NCBI RefSeq assembly: GCF_000294495.1 | Contig: NC_018526.1 | Coordinates: forward strand, 992,001 to 1,056,000 | Source: Streptococcus suis S735 | GTDB taxonomy: Bacteria; Bacillota; Bacilli; Lactobacillales; Streptococcaceae | DNA: 64,000 nucleotides | Direction: 5' to 3' | Shown: positions 8,773 through 18,494 of the stretch, piece after piece | How the letters are laid out: every line of letters starts with the position of its first letter | Position numbering within the stretch: position 1 is the stretch's first letter | Notes under the pieces: generated by a model | Told to the model about the DNA's origin: nothing | Seen by the model: the letters and a program-made list of their open reading frames with translations, nothing else | Database searches by the model: none | Translations under genes and position numbers: made by a program

Positions 8773-9873
8773 TTATCCCTCCTTTGTTCCAACTGTTTTT
8801 GCTTTAATACCAAAATCTGGTGTTTTGCCAGCCGCTCGCATATTGGCTTCGTATAGACCATTAAAGTAAGTCGCCCCGAGCGCTCGGTCATACAGACCGT
8901 AGCCCGGTGTCTTGGTCTGATCTCCCCAGATACGACGACCATGATCTGGACGCAAAGAACCTTGCCAATCATAGTCCACCAATAATTTAACAACAGCATT
9001 CATATCAATGTCACCAGCCTGTGACAAATGTGCAGTTTCTTGGAAGCCCCAAGCACCTGCCGTCACATTGCGCGTATGCATAAAATTGATACGATTGCGT
9101 TTGAGAGCATATTCCGTCATGGCAAGGACATCATTTTTCGGATCAGAAGCATAGGATCCGACACACATGGTAATTCCATTGTGTTCTGAATCATAGAGAT
9201 TCAAAAATCGTTCAACGGCTTCTTGACCAGTAATAATACGTGGCAATCCGAAAATTCCATACGGAGGGTCATCAGGGTGAATGGCCATTTTGACGCCAGC
9301 CTCCTCAGCCGTTGGCAGAATCGCTTTGATAAAATACTCCAAATTCGCCCATAAATCTTCTTCAGAGATATTCTGACGATAATTTTCAATAATAGCCTTC
9401 ATTTCTTCCTTGGAATAGGACGAATCCCAACCTGGTAAGTTCAAATCATCCGCCACAGGATCAACACCTGCTAAATCAGATTTTAGGAAAGCTAAAGAGG
9501 TTGAACCATCCGGAAGTGGGTGGTGCAAGTCTGAACGGGTCCAGTCAAACACAGGCATGAAATTGTAGCAAACAACTGGAATACCTGCAGCCCCGACATT
9601 ACGGATGGAAGTCTTATAGTTTTCGATTAAGGCATCACGATTTGGCTTCCCTTGTTTGATGTCTTCATGAACAGGAATGGATTCAATAACAGTAATTTCA
9701 AGTCCTGCCTCTTCTACCATTTTTTTCAGCTCTAGAATGTTTTCAAGGGGCCATGCCTGACCAACTGGTACATCGTAGACTGCCGTTACGATTCCCTGCA
9801 TACCAGGGATTGCTTTAATCTCTTCCAGTGTCACAGGATCTTTTTTCCCGTACCAGCGAAATGACATTTTCAT
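8773..9873 (-). CDS. uxuA: Mannonate dehydratase
   Basis: UxuA dehydrates D-mannonate to 2-keto-3-deoxygluconate (KDG). The 366-residue protein shows the characteristic N-terminus MSFRWYGKKDPVTLEEIKAIPGMQGIV, a TIM-barrel fold with EEAGVKMAIHPDDPP, CVGSYASDP, and the conserved HTRNVTAGAWGFQETAHLSQAGDIDMN and SLRPDHGRRIWGD segments that supply metal and substrate ligands. The start at 9873 has AAGGAGAG. It lies 2 bases upstream of uxuB and 14 bases after uxaC, consistent with one operon. Confidence 0.97.
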   Translation of the reverse strand: MKMSFRWYGKKDPVTLEEIKAIPGMQGIVTAVYDVPVGQAWPLENILELKKMVEEAGLEITVIESIPVHEDIKQGKPNRDALIENYKTSIRNVGAAGIPVVCYNFMPVFDWTRSDLHHPLPDGSTSLAFLKSDLAGVDPVADDLNLPGWDSSYSKEEMKAIIENYRQNISEEDLWANLEYFIKAILPTAEEAGVKMAIHPDDPPYGIFGLPRIITGQEAVERFLNLYDSEHNGITMCVGSYASDPKNDVLAMTEYALKRNRINFMHTRNVTAGAWGFQETAHLSQAGDIDMNAVVKLLVDYDWQGSLRPDHGRRIWGDQTKTPGYGLYDRALGATYFNGLYEANMRAAGKTPDFGIKAKTVGTKEG

Positions 9874-9887
9874 GATTTACTCTCCTT

Positions 9888-11288
9888 CTATTGTTCAAAA
9901 AACTCTTTGGCATTGTAATAGGATATGGCTTCTACAAATTGCCCTAAACGATTGTAATCTTCTGGCACTTCTTCATCAACAATCCATTGACCAACATAGG
10001 TCGCTAAAATGCGTCTGAAATAATCATGCCGTTGATAAGATAAAAAGCTACGCGAATCTGTCAACATACCAACGAAATTGGCAAGCATGCCCTGTTCTGC
10101 ATAAGCATTCATCTGGTCAATCATGCCCAACTTTGTATCATTGAACCACCAACCAGCACCAAATTGTAGCTGACTACGAACCCCTTCCTCATTGGACTGG
10201 AAATTCGCCAAAGTATTGGCCAGAGCAATGTTGTAACTTGGATTGAGATTGTACCAAATCATTTTTGGAAGGGCATTTTCCTTGACCAAGTTATCTAAGA
10301 AACGATTCAAATTCACAGTCAGACATGTCTGGTCTCCAATCGAATCCACACCTACATCTGCTCCAAGTTTTTCAAACAGTCCGGTATGGTTATTCCGTAA
10401 GGCACCGAAGTGAACTTGTGTCACAAAGCCATGTTTCTTGTACAATCGGCACAATTCTCTAAAGATAGCAGTCTGCCATTTATTGATACTGGATTGACCA
10501 GCTTCTTTACCTGCAAGTCTTGCTAGTAAAATTTCATCCAACTCTTCGAGGGTAGCCTCTTCATAGGAAATAGCCGTAAAACTGATGTCACTTGCTCGGC
10601 AACCGTGTTGAGCAAAATAGGAAACACGCTGACCAAGTGCCTCTACAAAACTTGCAAAGTCTCTTACTGCTACCCCTGTTACCTCCTCCAAGCGTTTAAT
10701 AAATGGATTGAAATTTCGATGTTCTATAAAAGCTTCATCTGGTCGGAAAGTCGGTGCCACTACAGTATCTATGGTCGAGTCCTCAGCCAAGCGCTTATGC
10801 CATTCCAAGCTATCAAGAGGATGGTCAGTTGTCCCAATAAAGGTCACCCTAACATCCGCAATCAGCTTCCGTGGACTAACTTGATGTTCTTGCAAATAAG
10901 CATTGAGCTGATGATAGAGTCGCTCTGCATTTTCTTCGGTCAACAATTCCTCAACACCGAAAACCTGTCGCAATTCCAAATGACTCCAATGATAGAGAGG
11001 ATTTCCGAAAGCCCGTTCCAAGGTTCTTGCCCAGGCCTTAAACTTATCTAGTTTACTTGCTGAACCTGTGATTTCTTCTTCTGAGATACCATTAGCCCGC
11101 ATCAAGCGCCACTTATAATGGTCACCCCCCAGCCACAAATCAACAATATCTTCATAAACCTTATCTTCAAAAATTTCCTTCGGATCCAGATGACAATGGA
11201 AATCATAGATAGGAAGCTCTGCTATTTTCCCGTAAAGCTCCTTAGCAGGCTCGTTTTTTAGCATAAAGTTTTTGTCATTAAAACTCAT
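9888..11288 (-). CDS. uxaC: Glucuronate isomerase
   Basis: UxaC converts D-glucuronate to D-fructuronate, the first cytosolic step after release of free uronate. The protein has 466 residues from the ATG at 11288 ([10 protein letters not shown]), which has GGAGGG upstream; an in-frame start at 11324 would overlap kdgA and is unlikely. The amidohydrolase-type metal motif appears as [14 protein letters not shown]. Other family blocks include [30 protein letters not shown] and [20 protein letters not shown]. The kdgA stop lies one base before the start. Confidence 0.97.
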   Translation of the reverse strand: MSFNDKNFMLKNEPAKELYGKIAELPIYDFHCHLDPKEIFEDKVYEDIVDLWLGGDHYKWRLMRANGISEEEITGSASKLDKFKAWARTLERAFGNPLYHWSHLELRQVFGVEELLTEENAERLYHQLNAYLQEHQVSPRKLIADVRVTFIGTTDHPLDSLEWHKRLAEDSTIDTVVAPTFRPDEAFIEHRNFNPFIKRLEEVTGVAVRDFASFVEALGQRVSYFAQHGCRASDISFTAISYEEATLEELDEILLARLAGKEAGQSSINKWQTAIFRELCRLYKKHGFVTQVHFGALRNNHTGLFEKLGADVGVDSIGDQTCLTVNLNRFLDNLVKENALPKMIWYNLNPSYNIALANTLANFQSNEEGVRSQLQFGAGWWFNDTKLGMIDQMNAYAEQGMLANFVGMLTDSRSFLSYQRHDYFRRILATYVGQWIVDEEVPEDYNRLGQFVEAISYYNAKEFFEQ

Positions 11289-11289
11289 T

Positions 11290-11910
11290 TCATCCCTCCA
11301 AAGCTGCAACAAAACTGCGAGCAATCGTCGTTACACTTTCATAGCCTTCAGCCTGCACTCGACTTGCCAGAGCCGAACCGACTCCAACAGCACAAGCACC
11401 TGCCTTTTTCCAATCTGCAACATTTTCAACCGAAACTCCACCTGAAGGCATCAAATTCACATCAGGAACAGGGCCGTGAATATCCTTGATAAATCCAGGA
11501 CCCAAGACACCACCAGGGAAAAGCTTGATAATAGGACATCCCGCCTGACTAGCTGTGACAATCTCTGTTGCAGTTGCACAACCTGGGAAGTAGAATACCT
11601 CAGCCTCTTGCGCCAAGTCTTGAATTTCTTTATCAAAATGAGGACTAACCAGGAAACTAGCACCTGCATCAATGGCCGCTTGTGCCAGCTTAAGATTCAT
11701 CACTGTTCCCGCCCCAATGACTACGGATGAATCATCTGAGAACTCCTCTTGTAATTCTTTGATAACTGTCGCTGCATTTGGAGTCGAAAATGTAATTTCA
11801 ATATTTCGAATACCTCCCAAAATCGCATGGCGAGCGATCTCTTTCGCATCTTCTTCATCTTTTCCGCGAATCACTGCGAAAAAGTAATTTTCTTTTAATT
11901 GCTTTAACAT
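11290..11910 (-). CDS. kdgA: KDPG (2-keto-3-deoxy-6-phosphogluconate) aldolase
   Basis: This 206-residue class I aldolase cleaves KDPG to pyruvate and glyceraldehyde-3-phosphate, the last step of the uronate route. The catalytic Glu lies in NIEITFSTP and the Schiff-base Lys in [20 protein letters not shown] and [10 protein letters not shown] complete the family pattern. A TTG at 11922 is in frame but forms part of the GGAGG site; the ATG at 11910 is preferred. It is the first gene of the kdgA-uxaC-uxuA-uxuB-HAD-GH3-GH3 operon. Confidence 0.96.
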   Translation of the reverse strand: MLKQLKENYFFAVIRGKDEEDAKEIARHAILGGIRNIEITFSTPNAATVIKELQEEFSDDSSVVIGAGTVMNLKLAQAAIDAGASFLVSPHFDKEIQDLAQEAEVFYFPGCATATEIVTASQAGCPIIKLFPGGVLGPGFIKDIHGPVPDVNLMPSGGVSVENVADWKKAGACAVGVGSALASRVQAEGYESVTTIARSFVAALEG

Positions 11911-11924
11911 CTTGACCTCCAATT

Positions 11925-11978
11925 AGAAAGCGTTGTCATTTATAGCTATAGTATACAATTCATCAGATGATTTGTCAA
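11925..11978 (-). promoter_or_regulatory. kdgA operon promoter with spacer operator and cre site
   Basis: On the minus strand, TTGACA (11978-11973) and TATACT (11955-11950) are 17 bases apart. The spacer is almost filled by the palindrome TCATCAGATGA (11960-11970), which recurs at the GPH-transporter promoter; it is the likely operator of the GntR-family regulator encoded next door. Just downstream of the -10, AGAAAGCGTTGTCA (11925-11938, plus strand) matches the cre consensus TGWAANCGNTNWCA at 13 of 14 positions, placing a CcpA roadblock in the early transcribed region. Confidence 0.85.
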
Positions 11979-11987
11979 TAAAAAAGC

Positions 11988-12015
11988 AAAAAATACCCAG
12001 AAGAATTCTTCTGGG
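11988..12015 (-). terminator. Terminator after the GntR regulator gene
   Basis: A perfect 20-base palindrome (11996-12015, CCCAGAAGAA and its complement) is followed in the minus direction by TATTTTTT. It ends the transporter-kdgK-glucuronidase-regulator operon just before the kdgA promoter. A T-rich stretch on the plus side means it could also act in the other direction. Confidence 0.88.
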
Positions 12016-12032
12016 CTGTCTATTTTTTATTT

Positions 12033-12749
12033 CTATTTATGATCGTTGAGACCATGCAAAGTCATATCTTTATCGAACCATTCGCTTAAAACAACCTGTC
12101 TTACTGATATAATATGTGCTAACATGCTATCATATGCTGCAACAGGGTGACGTTGCTTGATAGCCATTAAGATATTCCTGTGGGCCTGTAAACTATCCGA
12201 TTTCATCTGACGATTTGAATAGTTTTCATTGATTAGATGAATAGATTGATTAATGACAGGCATGAGACTTGTCATAGCCAGATTCCCACTCATCTCAGCC
12301 AGCATACAGTGGAATTTCACATCCAACTCCAGATGCTTCGTGTCTCCAGCAGCAACAGCCTCTTCAATAGCAAGGACAATTTCTTCTAGTCGAGCAATGT
12401 CTTCGTCCGAGGCAAACTGAGCGACACGCTCCGCAATTCTCGGTTCAAGTAAATACCGCACTTCAAACAAATCTGTCGTCAACTTCACACGGTCTCTTAC
12501 CAAAGAAAAACCTAGGGGATCCTCTGATACTCCTTTTTTAGAGCTGATATAGGTTCCCGACCCTTGGCGCACCTCCAGAATATTTCGAGTAGCCAAACTT
12601 CGCACAGCTTCACGAACAGTCGAACGTCCAACTTCTAAATCTTGGGCCAATTCATACTCATTTGGAAGCTTATCACCAACTTCATATCCTCTTTCCAAAA
12701 TCAATTCCAATAAGCGCTCTGATGCTTTTTCTACCAAGGGTTTCGCCAT
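12033..12749 (-). CDS. GntR/FadR-type (FCD domain) transcriptional regulator of uronate genes
   Basis: This is a cytoplasmic DNA-binding protein of about 238 residues. The N-terminal winged helix is clear (LPNEYELAQDLEVGRSTVREAVRSLATRNILEVRQGSGTYIS). It is followed by an all-helical FCD ligand-binding domain (about 85-225) with the metal/ligand histidine pattern, including DVKFHCMLAEMSGN and LQAHRNILMAIK. The ATG at 12749 has GGAGG 9 bases upstream; an in-frame codon at 12770 is less likely. As the last gene of the transporter operon, it probably represses both uronate promoters through the shared TCATCAGATGA palindrome and responds to a uronate intermediate. It corresponds in role to UxuR/ExuR/KdgR-type regulators; the exact effector is unknown. 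Confidence 0.88.
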   Translation of the reverse strand: MAKPLVEKASERLLELILERGYEVGDKLPNEYELAQDLEVGRSTVREAVRSLATRNILEVRQGSGTYISSKKGVSEDPLGFSLVRDRVKLTTDLFEVRYLLEPRIAERVAQFASDEDIARLEEIVLAIEEAVAAGDTKHLELDVKFHCMLAEMSGNLAMTSLMPVINQSIHLINENYSNRQMKSDSLQAHRNILMAIKQRHPVAAYDSMLAHIISVRQVVLSEWFDKDMTLHGLNDHK

Positions 12750-12794
12750 GTGCTTGGTCCTCCAATACAACTTTCTATTTGCTACTATTATAGC

Positions 12795-14594
12795 TCATTT
12801 CCTCTTATAATGGTAGTTTGGAATGGCAGTCCAACGTTTCTTGATTTCTCTTACAATTTGCTTGGGTTGTCTATTTCTTGAGAATAATCCTTTGTGATTT
12901 CCTTGAATGCGAATGATACCGACTGTAGTTTCAAAATCAGCAAAATTCCATACCTGCTCACCAACTAAATTCGGAATTGAATCAAAGACGCAATGGTTCA
13001 TATCGTAGTAATCCACCTGAAATTCCTCTGTATAAGGAATATCCCACATCGAATGCAAACCTGGAAGAGTATCTGCACCATATTCCGTAATCAAAATCGG
13101 CTTGTCAGGATAAAGTTTTTGCCAAGTCTCCAACTCTTGACGGAGCCCTTTCTCTGCCGCCTTCAAGTCACCATGAGCAACATACCAACCATAGTAACGA
13201 TTGAGACAGACAACATCGACCAAATCCATAACCTCATCCTTATCAGGCGTTGCTGTCATAATATTGACCAAGGTCACAGGACGCTTAGACGGATCTCTGT
13301 CCCTCATGCGCTGAATCAGAGGTTCAAAGTAAGCACGTGCTCCCTTTTCATGCCCTGCCGGTTCATTGGCAACAACCCACATCACTACAGAAGGATGATT
13401 CTTATCACGCGCTATCAATTCATCAATCACCAGCTCATGAGCCTCCTTGGTTTGCATAACTTCCCAAGTATTTTTTGCTTCTTCAGAATCCCCTGTCAAA
13501 TTCAAGGCTGCATTGAAAAGCTGGAACAGGCCAACTGCTGGCACTTCATCAAGGACGACAATTCCCAAACGATCTGCCAGCCGCATCATTTCCTCAGAAT
13601 AGGGATAATGAGATGTCCTAAAGGAATTTGCTCCAATATCTTTAAGCAAATTCAAATCCATCAGATTGGCTGCTTCATTGAAACCACGCCCATTGATGAA
13701 GGTATCTTCATGTTTACCAAATCCCTTGAAATAGAAAGGTTTTCCATTGATGAAAAACTGCCCATTTTCAACCGCAACACTACGAATGCCGAATTGTTCT
13801 GAGTAGGTATCGAGTAAGTTTTCTCCGTCAACTAATTCAACTTTAGCAGTATAGAGATAGGCATCCAAGACCTCCCAAAGGCGTGGATGTTCAATGACCA
13901 TTTGTCCATTTTCAAGAAGACCTACTTCCTGTCCCTCTTGATCTAAAATAGACATACGGATGGAATCGTACTGCCCAACTGTCTTCACATCAACATTCAC
14001 TACCGCCTGAGTCAAATCTTGATTTAGCTCCGTCCGAATAACAATATCCTCAATCCTATTTTGGGGACGTTTATAGAGATGAACTGTCCGCTGGATACCA
14101 GCATAGTTGAAAAAGTCAAAATTTTCCTTGACGGTCTTCACAATTTGACCATTCTCATCCACTTCTTCGCTATAATTCCCTACTGGGAGGGTTGTGTAAT
14201 TCAACTCATTATTAGCACAAACCGTCAAACGGAATTGATCAGCGTCGTATAAGTTTGACGGAATCAAGCATTCAAAAGGTGTGAAACCACCCTTGTGCTC
14301 CCTGATTAACTGACCATCTGCATAGACTTTAGCCTGATGTGTCACCGAACCAAAGCGTACAACTAACTCTTCATCATCAGCTACTACTGGAAGAGCTACC
14401 ATCAGTTCATACCAATTATCTCCGACAAAACGACGTTTGTCCTTATCAACAACAACATCATTAAAAGAACTCGGTACAACCATTACCTCATCTGTATCTA
14501 ACAGAGTATGAACATCATTGTTCCCTTGCTTAAATTTCCATATTCCATTTAAAGAATAAACTGAGCGTGTTTTTGTCTGTATTGGATACAACAT
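12795..14594 (-). CDS. uidA: Beta-glucuronidase, glycoside hydrolase family 2
   Basis: The 599-residue enzyme hydrolyses terminal beta-D-glucuronic acid residues. The order is a sugar-binding jelly roll (about 10-175), an immunoglobulin-like domain (about 180-270) and a TIM barrel (about 275-590). The acid/base is E411 in VVANEP and the nucleophile is E504 in LITEYGA. N566-x-K568 in GNHKG matches the NxK motif that recognises the uronate carboxylate and separates glucuronidases from galactosidases. No signal peptide is present, so substrate must enter as a glucuronide, fitting the GPH transporter in the same operon. The start at 14594 has an AAGGA site. Confidence 0.95.
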   Translation of the reverse strand: MLYPIQTKTRSVYSLNGIWKFKQGNNDVHTLLDTDEVMVVPSSFNDVVVDKDKRRFVGDNWYELMVALPVVADDEELVVRFGSVTHQAKVYADGQLIREHKGGFTPFECLIPSNLYDADQFRLTVCANNELNYTTLPVGNYSEEVDENGQIVKTVKENFDFFNYAGIQRTVHLYKRPQNRIEDIVIRTELNQDLTQAVVNVDVKTVGQYDSIRMSILDQEGQEVGLLENGQMVIEHPRLWEVLDAYLYTAKVELVDGENLLDTYSEQFGIRSVAVENGQFFINGKPFYFKGFGKHEDTFINGRGFNEAANLMDLNLLKDIGANSFRTSHYPYSEEMMRLADRLGIVVLDEVPAVGLFQLFNAALNLTGDSEEAKNTWEVMQTKEAHELVIDELIARDKNHPSVVMWVVANEPAGHEKGARAYFEPLIQRMRDRDPSKRPVTLVNIMTATPDKDEVMDLVDVVCLNRYYGWYVAHGDLKAAEKGLRQELETWQKLYPDKPILITEYGADTLPGLHSMWDIPYTEEFQVDYYDMNHCVFDSIPNLVGEQVWNFADFETTVGIIRIQGNHKGLFSRNRQPKQIVREIKKRWTAIPNYHYKRK

Positions 14595-14609
14595 ACTTTT
14601 TCCTTCTTT

Positions 14610-15638
14610 CTATCGTTTTATTTCACGTGACCCTTTTTTCAATAGCAAAGCAATATCTGACGGACTGATGACATTGACATCACCTTCAATGGTATGTTTG
14701 AATTGAAAACTAGCCATCCCCAAGTCGACTATTTCCTGTGGCGTTTTTTCCTGCAAATAGCCCAAAATAATTCCTGCTGTAAAGGCATCCCCTGTCCCAA
14801 CTCGGTCCAAAACTTGAATGGATTCTTTTTCCGTTTCATAAAGAATACCATCTTGATACAAATATGCTTTCAGCAAATATTCATTATTGTAGGTCATTTC
14901 CCTCTGGGTAAAAGCAAGACTTTGCAAAGAATACGTCTCCGCCAGACCTTTAACCACCGCCAACAAGACTTCTTTATTTTCATAAGGGCGCTTCAACCCC
15001 AATTCATCCTTCACATCTTTTCCAGATTCATTGAAGAGTTGAATAGGCTCTAGACCAAAGCAAATATCTGCTAAACCTACAAAAGGAGATAATTTCTCCC
15101 TCGCTTCTTCAAAAGAAGACCACAAACTTTCTCGATAATTCAAGTCAAAAGAAACCTTAACACCCTGCCTCTTTGCCATTTCCATCAAACGAAAGGCCAG
15201 TCGATAAATATCTGGATTCAAAGCGACCGTTATACCACTGACATGAAACCAATCGACACCGTCAAACATACCTTCCAAATCATACTCTTCTTCCTTGGAT
15301 AAGCTAAAGGCAGAATAATCACGGTCGTAGGTCACCTGGCTAGGTCTAAGAGAGAAGCCCTTTTGATAATAATAAATCCCCAGCCTTCCTTTTTTTCGAA
15401 TCAGATGCTTCTGTCCAATCTGCCGTGCAAAGAGAAAGTGTTCTGCCATCTTTCCCACTTCATTTTCAGGAAGTGCCGTCACCAACTCAACTGAATGCCC
15501 CAACTGTGCTAAACTGGCCAAGACATTCAACTCTGAGCCACCAAACTGACAATCTAAACTGGTAGCTTGTGTTAGGGTCTGATAATGAGGAGGAGATAGC
15601 CGCAATAAAACTTCTCCAAACGCTAAGATTTTTTTCAT
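14610..15638 (-). CDS. kdgK: 2-keto-3-deoxygluconate kinase (PfkB family)
   Basis: KdgK phosphorylates KDG to KDPG, linking mannonate dehydratase to the aldolase. The 342-residue PfkB-type kinase has the N-terminal GGSELNVLASLAQLG substrate/dimer region and the C-terminal anion hole and catalytic Asp in DRVGTGDAFTAG. The ATG at 15638 (MKKILAFGE) has AGGAGG; a longer in-frame start at 15677 overlaps an intercistronic hairpin and is unlikely. Position between the transporter and beta-glucuronidase genes supports the assignment over fructokinase or ribokinase. Confidence 0.9.
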   Translation of the reverse strand: MKKILAFGEVLLRLSPPHYQTLTQATSLDCQFGGSELNVLASLAQLGHSVELVTALPENEVGKMAEHFLFARQIGQKHLIRKKGRLGIYYYQKGFSLRPSQVTYDRDYSAFSLSKEEEYDLEGMFDGVDWFHVSGITVALNPDIYRLAFRLMEMAKRQGVKVSFDLNYRESLWSSFEEAREKLSPFVGLADICFGLEPIQLFNESGKDVKDELGLKRPYENKEVLLAVVKGLAETYSLQSLAFTQREMTYNNEYLLKAYLYQDGILYETEKESIQVLDRVGTGDAFTAGIILGYLQEKTPQEIVDLGMASFQFKHTIEGDVNVISPSDIALLLKKGSREIKR

Positions 15639-15656
15639 ACCGCCTCCTAGATGAAA

Positions 15657-15684
15657 GACCCAGCTGGAATCCTCCAACTAGGTC
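15657..15684 (-). other. Intercistronic hairpin between transporter gene and kdgK
   Basis: Two 12-base arms pair fully with two G-U wobbles (GACCTAGTTGGA with TCCAGCTGGGTC, 4-base loop). Only TTTC follows, so this is more likely a processing or stability element, or a weak attenuator, than a strong terminator. Confidence 0.6.
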
Positions 15685-15693
15685 GTTATTGTA

Positions 15694-17247
15694 TTATTTA
15701 TCGTCGTATTGATCAACCTTATATTGAGTAACATCTACATAATCCATATCAGATAATGGAACATTTTTCGCAATCGCACGCACACGTTCCTCATCTTTTG
15801 CCGCTTTCATAACATGGATTTTCTCTTGAATACGTGCCATTTCTTCACGATCTAGTTTGTAAAATTTCATCAAGAACAAGGATACGCTCAATACCACTGC
15901 TGGAATCACTGTCAATAGGACAATCAAAGCCATTCTCAAATCTGTTGAGAATGCTGTTTCAACGGTTGGGTACTCTTTACCAAAACCAATACCTGCTAAT
16001 ACAAATCCAACAACCATTGGGGCAAATGAAGAAGCAATTGAGTCTGTCAATGAGAAGATAGTCCCAATCATACCTGACAAGTAACGACCAGATACTGAAG
16101 TTTCATAGTCTGTAATATCTGCCCCCATTGTCAATACCAAACCAGATGGAGCACTAGATGCGTAGCGAGCAATGATATAAACAACAAAGAAGCCGATTGT
16201 GTAGAGATTCCAATTTGTCAAATCCAACATACCTGGTTTAGCTGAAAAGAGCATCGCTGCCAAGGTCACAAGACCAGCAATCCCAAGTTGAAGCGCTGTA
16301 ATATAGGCAAAGCGTAAACCTTTACGACGAGCCAATTGCGCAGCACCAACTGTTACAAGAATACCTGGCAAAATCAACAGCATAGACATTTTACCAGAAA
16401 GAGCATAGTCACCGAAGATAATACCATACAGCATAACCCCGATAACGGAATCTCCAAACAGTTGAGCAACAAATTTTACAAAAGCTGCAGAGATTGAAAG
16501 AACCTGCAAAGGTTTGTTTCCTTTGATAACTTTCCAGTAGTCTTTCAACTTAGTTTCTTGTGTCTTCTCACCAAGACCAAAGTATTTCTTATTGTCTTTC
16601 TCCCAAATACCGATAATAGCAAGAATACCCAGAACAGCTGAAATTACTACTACACCGAGGAACAATTCTTGGAAGAAACTTCGAGTGAAACCACCATGTT
16701 TTGGAACCAATGTCCCTGACACAACAACCTGACTACCAGTCATCAACACAGTTGTCGCAATACCATCAACAATATTAAAGATTGGACGTTGCTTTGGATC
16801 ATTGGTAAGCGCAACTTGTCCTGCTTTTGTAATCGTCTGTTGAAGTGAATATCCAATTTTATGGATAATCAAAACAAGGATGAATAGAGGAAGACGGAGA
16901 CTCTCGCTAACTCCACTTAAACCTAACATCATAAAAAGAGAAGCTGCTGTAATGATATTCCCCAAAACCAAAATAGGACGATATTTACCAAACTTAGTAT
17001 CCGTTTTATCAATGATAACTCCGATTGTAGGATCAATGAAACCATCAAAGATACGAATATACCCCATCAGTTGACTAACAAACAGGGCTGCAAGACCAAG
17101 CACACCTGTCGATAAATAAGTCACGAAAGTAAAAGCAACCAAGTAAATATTCGTCGATGAATTGTTCATCGCAAATAATATGATTTGCCATAACTTGGCT
17201 TTGTTATAAGTAACGTCTTCGACACGTTGCTCAACATGTTTTTCCAT
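15694..17247 (-). CDS. GPH-family glycoside/hexuronide:cation symporter
   Basis: The 517-residue membrane protein has about 12 hydrophobic segments and the GPH/MelB-family signature near the end of TM2 (DGFIDPTIGVIIDKTDTKFGKYRP region), with conserved acidic residues and the FGKYRP loop. It should import a glucuronide or uronate oligosaccharide with Na+ or H+, analogous to UidB. It is the first gene of the operon with kdgK, beta-glucuronidase and the GntR regulator. The ATG at 17247 has AGGAGG. The C-terminal tail of about 60 hydrophilic residues is longer than in MelB. Confidence 0.92.
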   Translation of the reverse strand: MEKHVEQRVEDVTYNKAKLWQIILFAMNNSSTNIYLVAFTFVTYLSTGVLGLAALFVSQLMGYIRIFDGFIDPTIGVIIDKTDTKFGKYRPILVLGNIITAASLFMMLGLSGVSESLRLPLFILVLIIHKIGYSLQQTITKAGQVALTNDPKQRPIFNIVDGIATTVLMTGSQVVVSGTLVPKHGGFTRSFFQELFLGVVVISAVLGILAIIGIWEKDNKKYFGLGEKTQETKLKDYWKVIKGNKPLQVLSISAAFVKFVAQLFGDSVIGVMLYGIIFGDYALSGKMSMLLILPGILVTVGAAQLARRKGLRFAYITALQLGIAGLVTLAAMLFSAKPGMLDLTNWNLYTIGFFVVYIIARYASSAPSGLVLTMGADITDYETSVSGRYLSGMIGTIFSLTDSIASSFAPMVVGFVLAGIGFGKEYPTVETAFSTDLRMALIVLLTVIPAVVLSVSLFLMKFYKLDREEMARIQEKIHVMKAAKDEERVRAIAKNVPLSDMDYVDVTQYKVDQYDDK

Positions 17248-17282
17248 TGGAAATTCCTCCTAAATGTTTTCTACGACAAAGT

Positions 17283-17333
17283 CGTAAGCGTTTTCTTTAA
17301 CTATATTCTAATATTCATCAGATGATTTGTCAA
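17283..17333 (-). promoter_or_regulatory. Promoter, operator and cre of the transporter-kdgK-glucuronidase operon
   Basis: TTGACA (17333-17328) and TAGAAT (17310-17305) are 17 bases apart on the minus strand. The spacer contains TCATCAGATGA (17315-17325). A 21-base block around it, reaching through the -35 box, is identical to the kdgA promoter. CGTAAGCGTTTTCT (17283-17296) matches the cre consensus at 12 of 14 positions. Both operons are therefore probably repressed by one regulator and by CcpA. Confidence 0.85.
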
Positions 17334-17362
17334 CTGTTTTTGTAAATATTTTTAATTATACG

Positions 17363-17393
17363 CAAAAAAAGACGATTTTACGTGAAAATCGTC
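17363..17393 (-). terminator. Terminator after endA
   Basis: GACGATTTT and its complement form a stem around a 4-5 base loop (17371-17393) followed on the minus strand by TTTTTTT. It lies about 40 bases after the endA stop and 30 bases before the uronate transporter promoter. Confidence 0.85.
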
Positions 17394-17433
17394 TGATATA
17401 TTTGATTTAACGAGGGAGAATTCGTCTGACTAT

Positions 17434-18273
17434 TTATTGATTTACTGCAATTTCCCCACTATGATAGTTGATACTGAGACCACTCTGCACATTTGGAACG
17501 AACACATTGAACTCTAGGCTACCATCTGCTGCTTTTGCCTCTAGATGACTTCCGACAGGAACAAGGTCTTCACTCTCAGCATACACCAAGGTCACACGAT
17601 AGCGGACACGCTTATTTTTATCCAAGGCCCGCCGAATCTGACTTTCAAAATAATTCTGCCCAGTTGAAGTTTGGTCGTTAGCTTGGTTGGACCAAGCTGT
17701 TTGAACTGCAATATTCTTAGGATTGCTGGTTGAAGCATCGAAGCCAGACAATCCACCAATCAAAGCATAACCTAGGAGGTGACCACGGTCCACTGCATGG
17801 TCATATTCTCCAGTTAAATCATGGATCTGATGCCAACCCGCAGGTGTCCAAGAAGTTCGACCATTTCCTGTTTCTTCACGATCCTTATACTGACGTGTAG
17901 ATTTAGCTAAAAGCGCATTGGCTACTGTTGGAACCGTTTCTCCCTGGACTGTTTTTGTCTTATTATCACCATAAGGAACACTGGCAACCGATGCATCTAA
18001 ATCCGTTTGATTCCCGTTAATAATAAACGCTCCAGCACTATTCCATTCAATCGAATTTCCCAGTTGCTTTTTTACATCTTCTGTCAATACCGAACTAGCC
18101 AGTTCCTGATTAGGTGTGCCTTCACTTGCCTTAGACTGATTGACATAATAGGAATAATCAGCAACGTTGCTACTCTTGTTATCACTTAAAAGATAGCCAC
18201 CCGCTACTACAACAATCGTAGCCAATAAGCTGAGCAGACTCATTGCTTGTTTTTTTACATTTTTCTTCGCCAT
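17434..18273 (-). CDS. endA: DNA-entry nuclease / DNA/RNA non-specific endonuclease
   Basis: The 279-residue protein begins with a basic stretch and one hydrophobic helix (about 11-29), giving a signal anchor or uncleaved signal peptide, so the nuclease domain is outside the membrane. The beta-beta-alpha-metal active site is visible as [12 protein letters not shown] with catalytic H165, followed by [19 protein letters not shown] carrying the metal-binding Asn. Length and layout match pneumococcal EndA, which degrades one strand during DNA uptake and also attacks neutrophil traps. It is the last gene of the atp-murA-epuA-endA run. Confidence 0.93.
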   Translation of the reverse strand: MAKKNVKKQAMSLLSLLATIVVVAGGYLLSDNKSSNVADYSYYVNQSKASEGTPNQELASSVLTEDVKKQLGNSIEWNSAGAFIINGNQTDLDASVASVPYGDNKTKTVQGETVPTVANALLAKSTRQYKDREETGNGRTSWTPAGWHQIHDLTGEYDHAVDRGHLLGYALIGGLSGFDASTSNPKNIAVQTAWSNQANDQTSTGQNYFESQIRRALDKNKRVRYRVTLVYAESEDLVPVGSHLEAKAADGSLEFNVFVPNVQSGLSINYHSGEIAVNQ

Positions 18274-18302
18274 TTTCTCTCCATCAAAAAAGCAGGTCCA
18301 GC

Positions 18303-18494
18303 CTACTTTCCTGTAAATTTACCGATTAATTCTTGCCACTTAGCTGGTGACAACACCGCAAATACATTGTCTCCATCTCCTATGACACCGTAACCAACCA
18401 TTAATCCTAAAATAAACACCAAAATAGCAATCAACAAAACAACTGCTACTAAGATTAAATTTTTACCAACATAGCTAAGATTATCCTTATCCAT
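18303..18494 (-). CDS. epuA: EpuA-family small membrane protein
   Basis: A protein of about 63 residues with one long hydrophobic helix ([26 protein letters not shown]) followed by a short tail rich in aromatic and basic residues. This is the pattern of EpuA (sometimes labelled RNA polymerase subunit beta because of the family name), found between murA and endA in streptococci. Several in-frame starts exist (18509 GTG, 18500 and 18494 ATG). GGAG is best spaced for 18494, which overlaps the murA stop, so translation is coupled. Its molecular role is not known to me. Confidence 0.8.
   Translation of the reverse strand: MDKDNLSYVGKNLILVAVVLLIAILVFILGLMVGYGVIGDGDNVFAVLSPAKWQELIGKFTGK

Noticed and set aside
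12993..13802. 269-codon open frame on the plus strand
   Set aside because: It is fully antisense to the beta-glucuronidase gene, has no family resemblance and no ribosome-binding site; a shadow of the real gene.
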